From contig JAISWA010000051.1 in NCBI GenBank assembly GCA_031271275.1, forward strand, positions 1 to 7,059: DNA of 7,059 nt, given 5' to 3'. Position numbers and translations under genes: made by a program. How positions within the stretch are numbered: position 1 is the first letter of the stretch; each line of letters starts with the position of its first letter. Source of the stretch: Clostridiales bacterium. Lineage in GTDB: Bacteria; Bacillota; Clostridia; Lachnospirales; WQUN01. This document shows positions 6,268-7,059 of the stretch, in pieces. The notes below the pieces were generated by a model. The model was not told the origin of the DNA, made no database searches, and saw only the letters and a list, made by a program, of their open reading frames with translations.

Positions 6268-6322
6268 AACGCCGCCTGTATAATACAAATATATACGGGG
6301 CGTTTGAAAAAATTACTGGAGG
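6268..6322 (+). promoter_or_regulatory. Possible pseudoknot in the queT leader reaching the ribosome binding site
   Basis: AACGCC (6268-6273) pairs perfectly with GGCGTT (6299-6304). CCTGTA (6275-6280), inside that loop, can pair with TACTGG (6314-6319) with a single T-T mismatch. The linker between the two 3' strands is A-rich, TGAAAAAAT (6305-6313), and the last two G of the second helix are the first two of the GGAGG site (6318-6322). This order, helix 1 then helix 2 with an A-rich third loop, is that of preQ1-I riboswitches, which often precede queuosine genes. The conserved preQ1-I loop bases are not seen and loop 1 is one base, so it is not a canonical member. It exists only if transcription starts at the upstream promoter. 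Confidence 0.3.
6279..6284 (+). promoter_or_regulatory. Second -10 box upstream of queT
   Basis: A perfect TATAAT lies 43 bases before the queT start. The -35 region (TCGTTT or CGTTTA at about 6255-6261) is poor, and GTTTAAAC (6257-6264), an 8-base palindrome, sits in that place and might be a binding site. If used, this promoter gives a leader of only about 37 bases and skips the pseudoknot described at 6268. Confidence 0.4.
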
Positions 6323-6327
6323 CTGTC

Positions 6328-6825
6328 ATGAGCAAAAACACAAGAAGGATTGCCGTAATCGGCGTTACCGCCGCGCTGTACTTTGCGCTTACCCTTGCCT
6401 TTCAGGGTCTTTCTTATGGGAATATTCAGTTCCGCATATCGGAAACCCTTAACCTGCTGGCGTTTGTCAATCCGGTTTTCGCGCCCGGGGTCATCTTGGG
6501 CTGTCTGCTTTCCAATATGTTCTCTCCGTTCGCCGCCGCCGACATGATCGTCGGTACGTTGGAATCGGCGTTGGTTATGTTTTTTGTCATCCGCACAAAA
6601 AAACTTACGCTGGCGTGCCTTTACCCGGTTATCGGGTGCCTGATCATCGCGGTGGAAGTCATGTTCTTTTATCTCGACCCGCCCCACACCTTTGTTCAAT
6701 TTTTATTGTGCGCGGCGTCGGTGCTGTTCGGCGAGGCGGTGGTGATGTTTGGCGCGGGGTTCCCGCTGTTTAAATTCGGGATATTAAAGAACGAGAAGCT
6801 GACGGCGTTTTTGAAGTCATTGTAA
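6328..6825 (+). CDS. queT: QueT-family queuosine precursor transporter (ECF S component)
   Basis: A 165-residue, very hydrophobic protein with about five or six membrane segments. The family motif IQFRISE (33-39), followed by a hydrophobic run and GCLLSNMFSP (58-67) then AADMIVGTLES (70-80), matches the QueT pattern (PF06177/COG4708). QueT is the substrate-binding membrane subunit thought to import preQ1 or a related precursor for queuosine in tRNA, working with the shared ECF energizing module, which is not encoded in this window. I start at the ATG at 6328 with GGAGG (6318-6322) 5 bases upstream; a TTG form at 6304 would add 8 residues and contain the ribosome binding site. The length is normal. 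It ends directly against the stop of the opposing gene, with no terminator between. The family call is firm; the exact substrate is known only by family. Confidence 0.87.
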   Translation: MSKNTRRIAVIGVTAALYFALTLAFQGLSYGNIQFRISETLNLLAFVNPVFAPGVILGCLLSNMFSPFAAADMIVGTLESALVMFFVIRTKKLTLACLYPVIGCLIIAVEVMFFYLDPPHTFVQFLLCAASVLFGEAVVMFGAGFPLFKFGILKNEKLTAFLKSL

Positions 6826-7059
6826 TTACGCCTCCAACTTCATATCCCCCGGTTTAATCCAGTTCTTCTTCCGCATCCATTCCGAAACCGCAAGGCTTAT
6901 GATGGCGGGCAAAATGAAATGCGTCAACGCGATTTGCAAAAACGCCGCGGGCGAATATCCCGTTGCCGTAAGCATACCGAACTGCCCCACCAGTCCCGAG
7001 GTTCCCATGCCCGCGCCGGACGGGATGTTTTCCATTTTAAAAACCGCCGAGGATATCGG
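6826..7059 (-). CDS. PfoR-type PTS EIIC-like membrane protein, C-terminal part only
   Basis: The last 77 codons of a minus-strand gene, open to the right edge, ending with TAA at 6828-6826. It contains PISSAVFKM, then GAGMGTSGLVGQ (15-26 of the fragment), a hydrophobic helix (~40-59, LQIALTHFILPAIISLAVSE) and a basic end WMRKKNWIKPGDMKLEA. This fits the end of the EIIC-like family PF13303/COG3641 (PfoR), as I recall it: a glycine-rich MGTSxLVGQ loop, a last helix, then a short tail ending in GD.KL. Members are annotated as PTS sugar transporter IIC or PfoR regulator; the substrate is unknown. An internal ATG at 7035 has no ribosome binding site and the frame is open upstream, so it is not taken as a start. 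The start and most of the protein lie outside the window. It is convergent with queT with no base between the stops. Confidence 0.75.
   Translation of the reverse strand, partial: PISSAVFKMENIPSGAGMGTSGLVGQFGMLTATGYSPAAFLQIALTHFILPAIISLAVSEWMRKKNWIKPGDMKLEA

Noticed and set aside
6250..6327. Canonical preQ1-I or preQ1-II riboswitch ahead of queT
   Set aside because: The conserved GGUUC-type loop and CUA end of preQ1-I, and a preQ1-II pattern, could not be found; only a similar topology is seen and it is reported as a hypothesis.
6812..6842. Terminator between queT and the opposing gene
   Set aside because: The stem is six base pairs with a 19-base loop and no U-tract on either strand, and it lies within both reading frames.

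Overview
The window looks like chromosomal DNA of a Bacillota (Firmicutes) bacterium, probably a mid-GC Clostridia lineage. This is inferred from strong GGAGG/AGGAGG ribosome binding sites 5-10 bases before the starts, A/T-rich promoters and U-tract terminators between moderately GC-rich genes, and the families present (QueT, PfoR-type EIIC, CmpB-like PF06541, a paired ABC exporter), which are common in that phylum. No insertion sequence, phage gene, tRNA, rRNA or CRISPR array was seen.

Layout. Bases 1-184 hold, on the minus strand, the first 61 codons of a CmpB-like membrane protein that runs off the left edge. Bases 185-630 have no confident protein gene but are rich in signals. They contain two inverted repeats built on CGAAAA/TTTTCG in the leader of the left gene, an A/T palindrome with a 13-base-period direct repeat, a plus-strand promoter, a structured stretch of about 130 bases, and a strong bidirectional terminator. 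The last three together make a candidate small RNA unit. Bases 631-4078 hold two overlapping minus-strand genes for a heterodimeric ABC exporter. A 120-153 base divergent region with three TATAATGA boxes separates them from a plus-strand DHH/DHHA1 phosphoesterase (4232-5248). A bidirectional terminator (5288-5318) lies between that gene and a convergent Bax inhibitor-1 family gene (5388-6164, minus).

The BI-1 gene and queT (6328-6825, plus) are divergent, and their two promoters appear to use the same palindromic TTGCAA as -35 element. The queT leader can also be folded into an H-type pseudoknot with an A-rich third loop that reaches the ribosome binding site, similar in topology to preQ1-I riboswitches but without their conserved bases. 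queT ends exactly where a convergent PfoR-type EIIC membrane protein gene ends (6826-7059, minus, its start outside the window).

The genes do not form one pathway. Five of the six encode membrane proteins or transporters: the CmpB-like protein, both ABC halves, BI-1 and QueT, or the EIIC-like protein if counted by unit. The DHH enzyme is the only soluble protein. The parts most worth a second look are regulatory: the candidate RNA at 449-580, the shared -35 promoter pair, and the queT leader.
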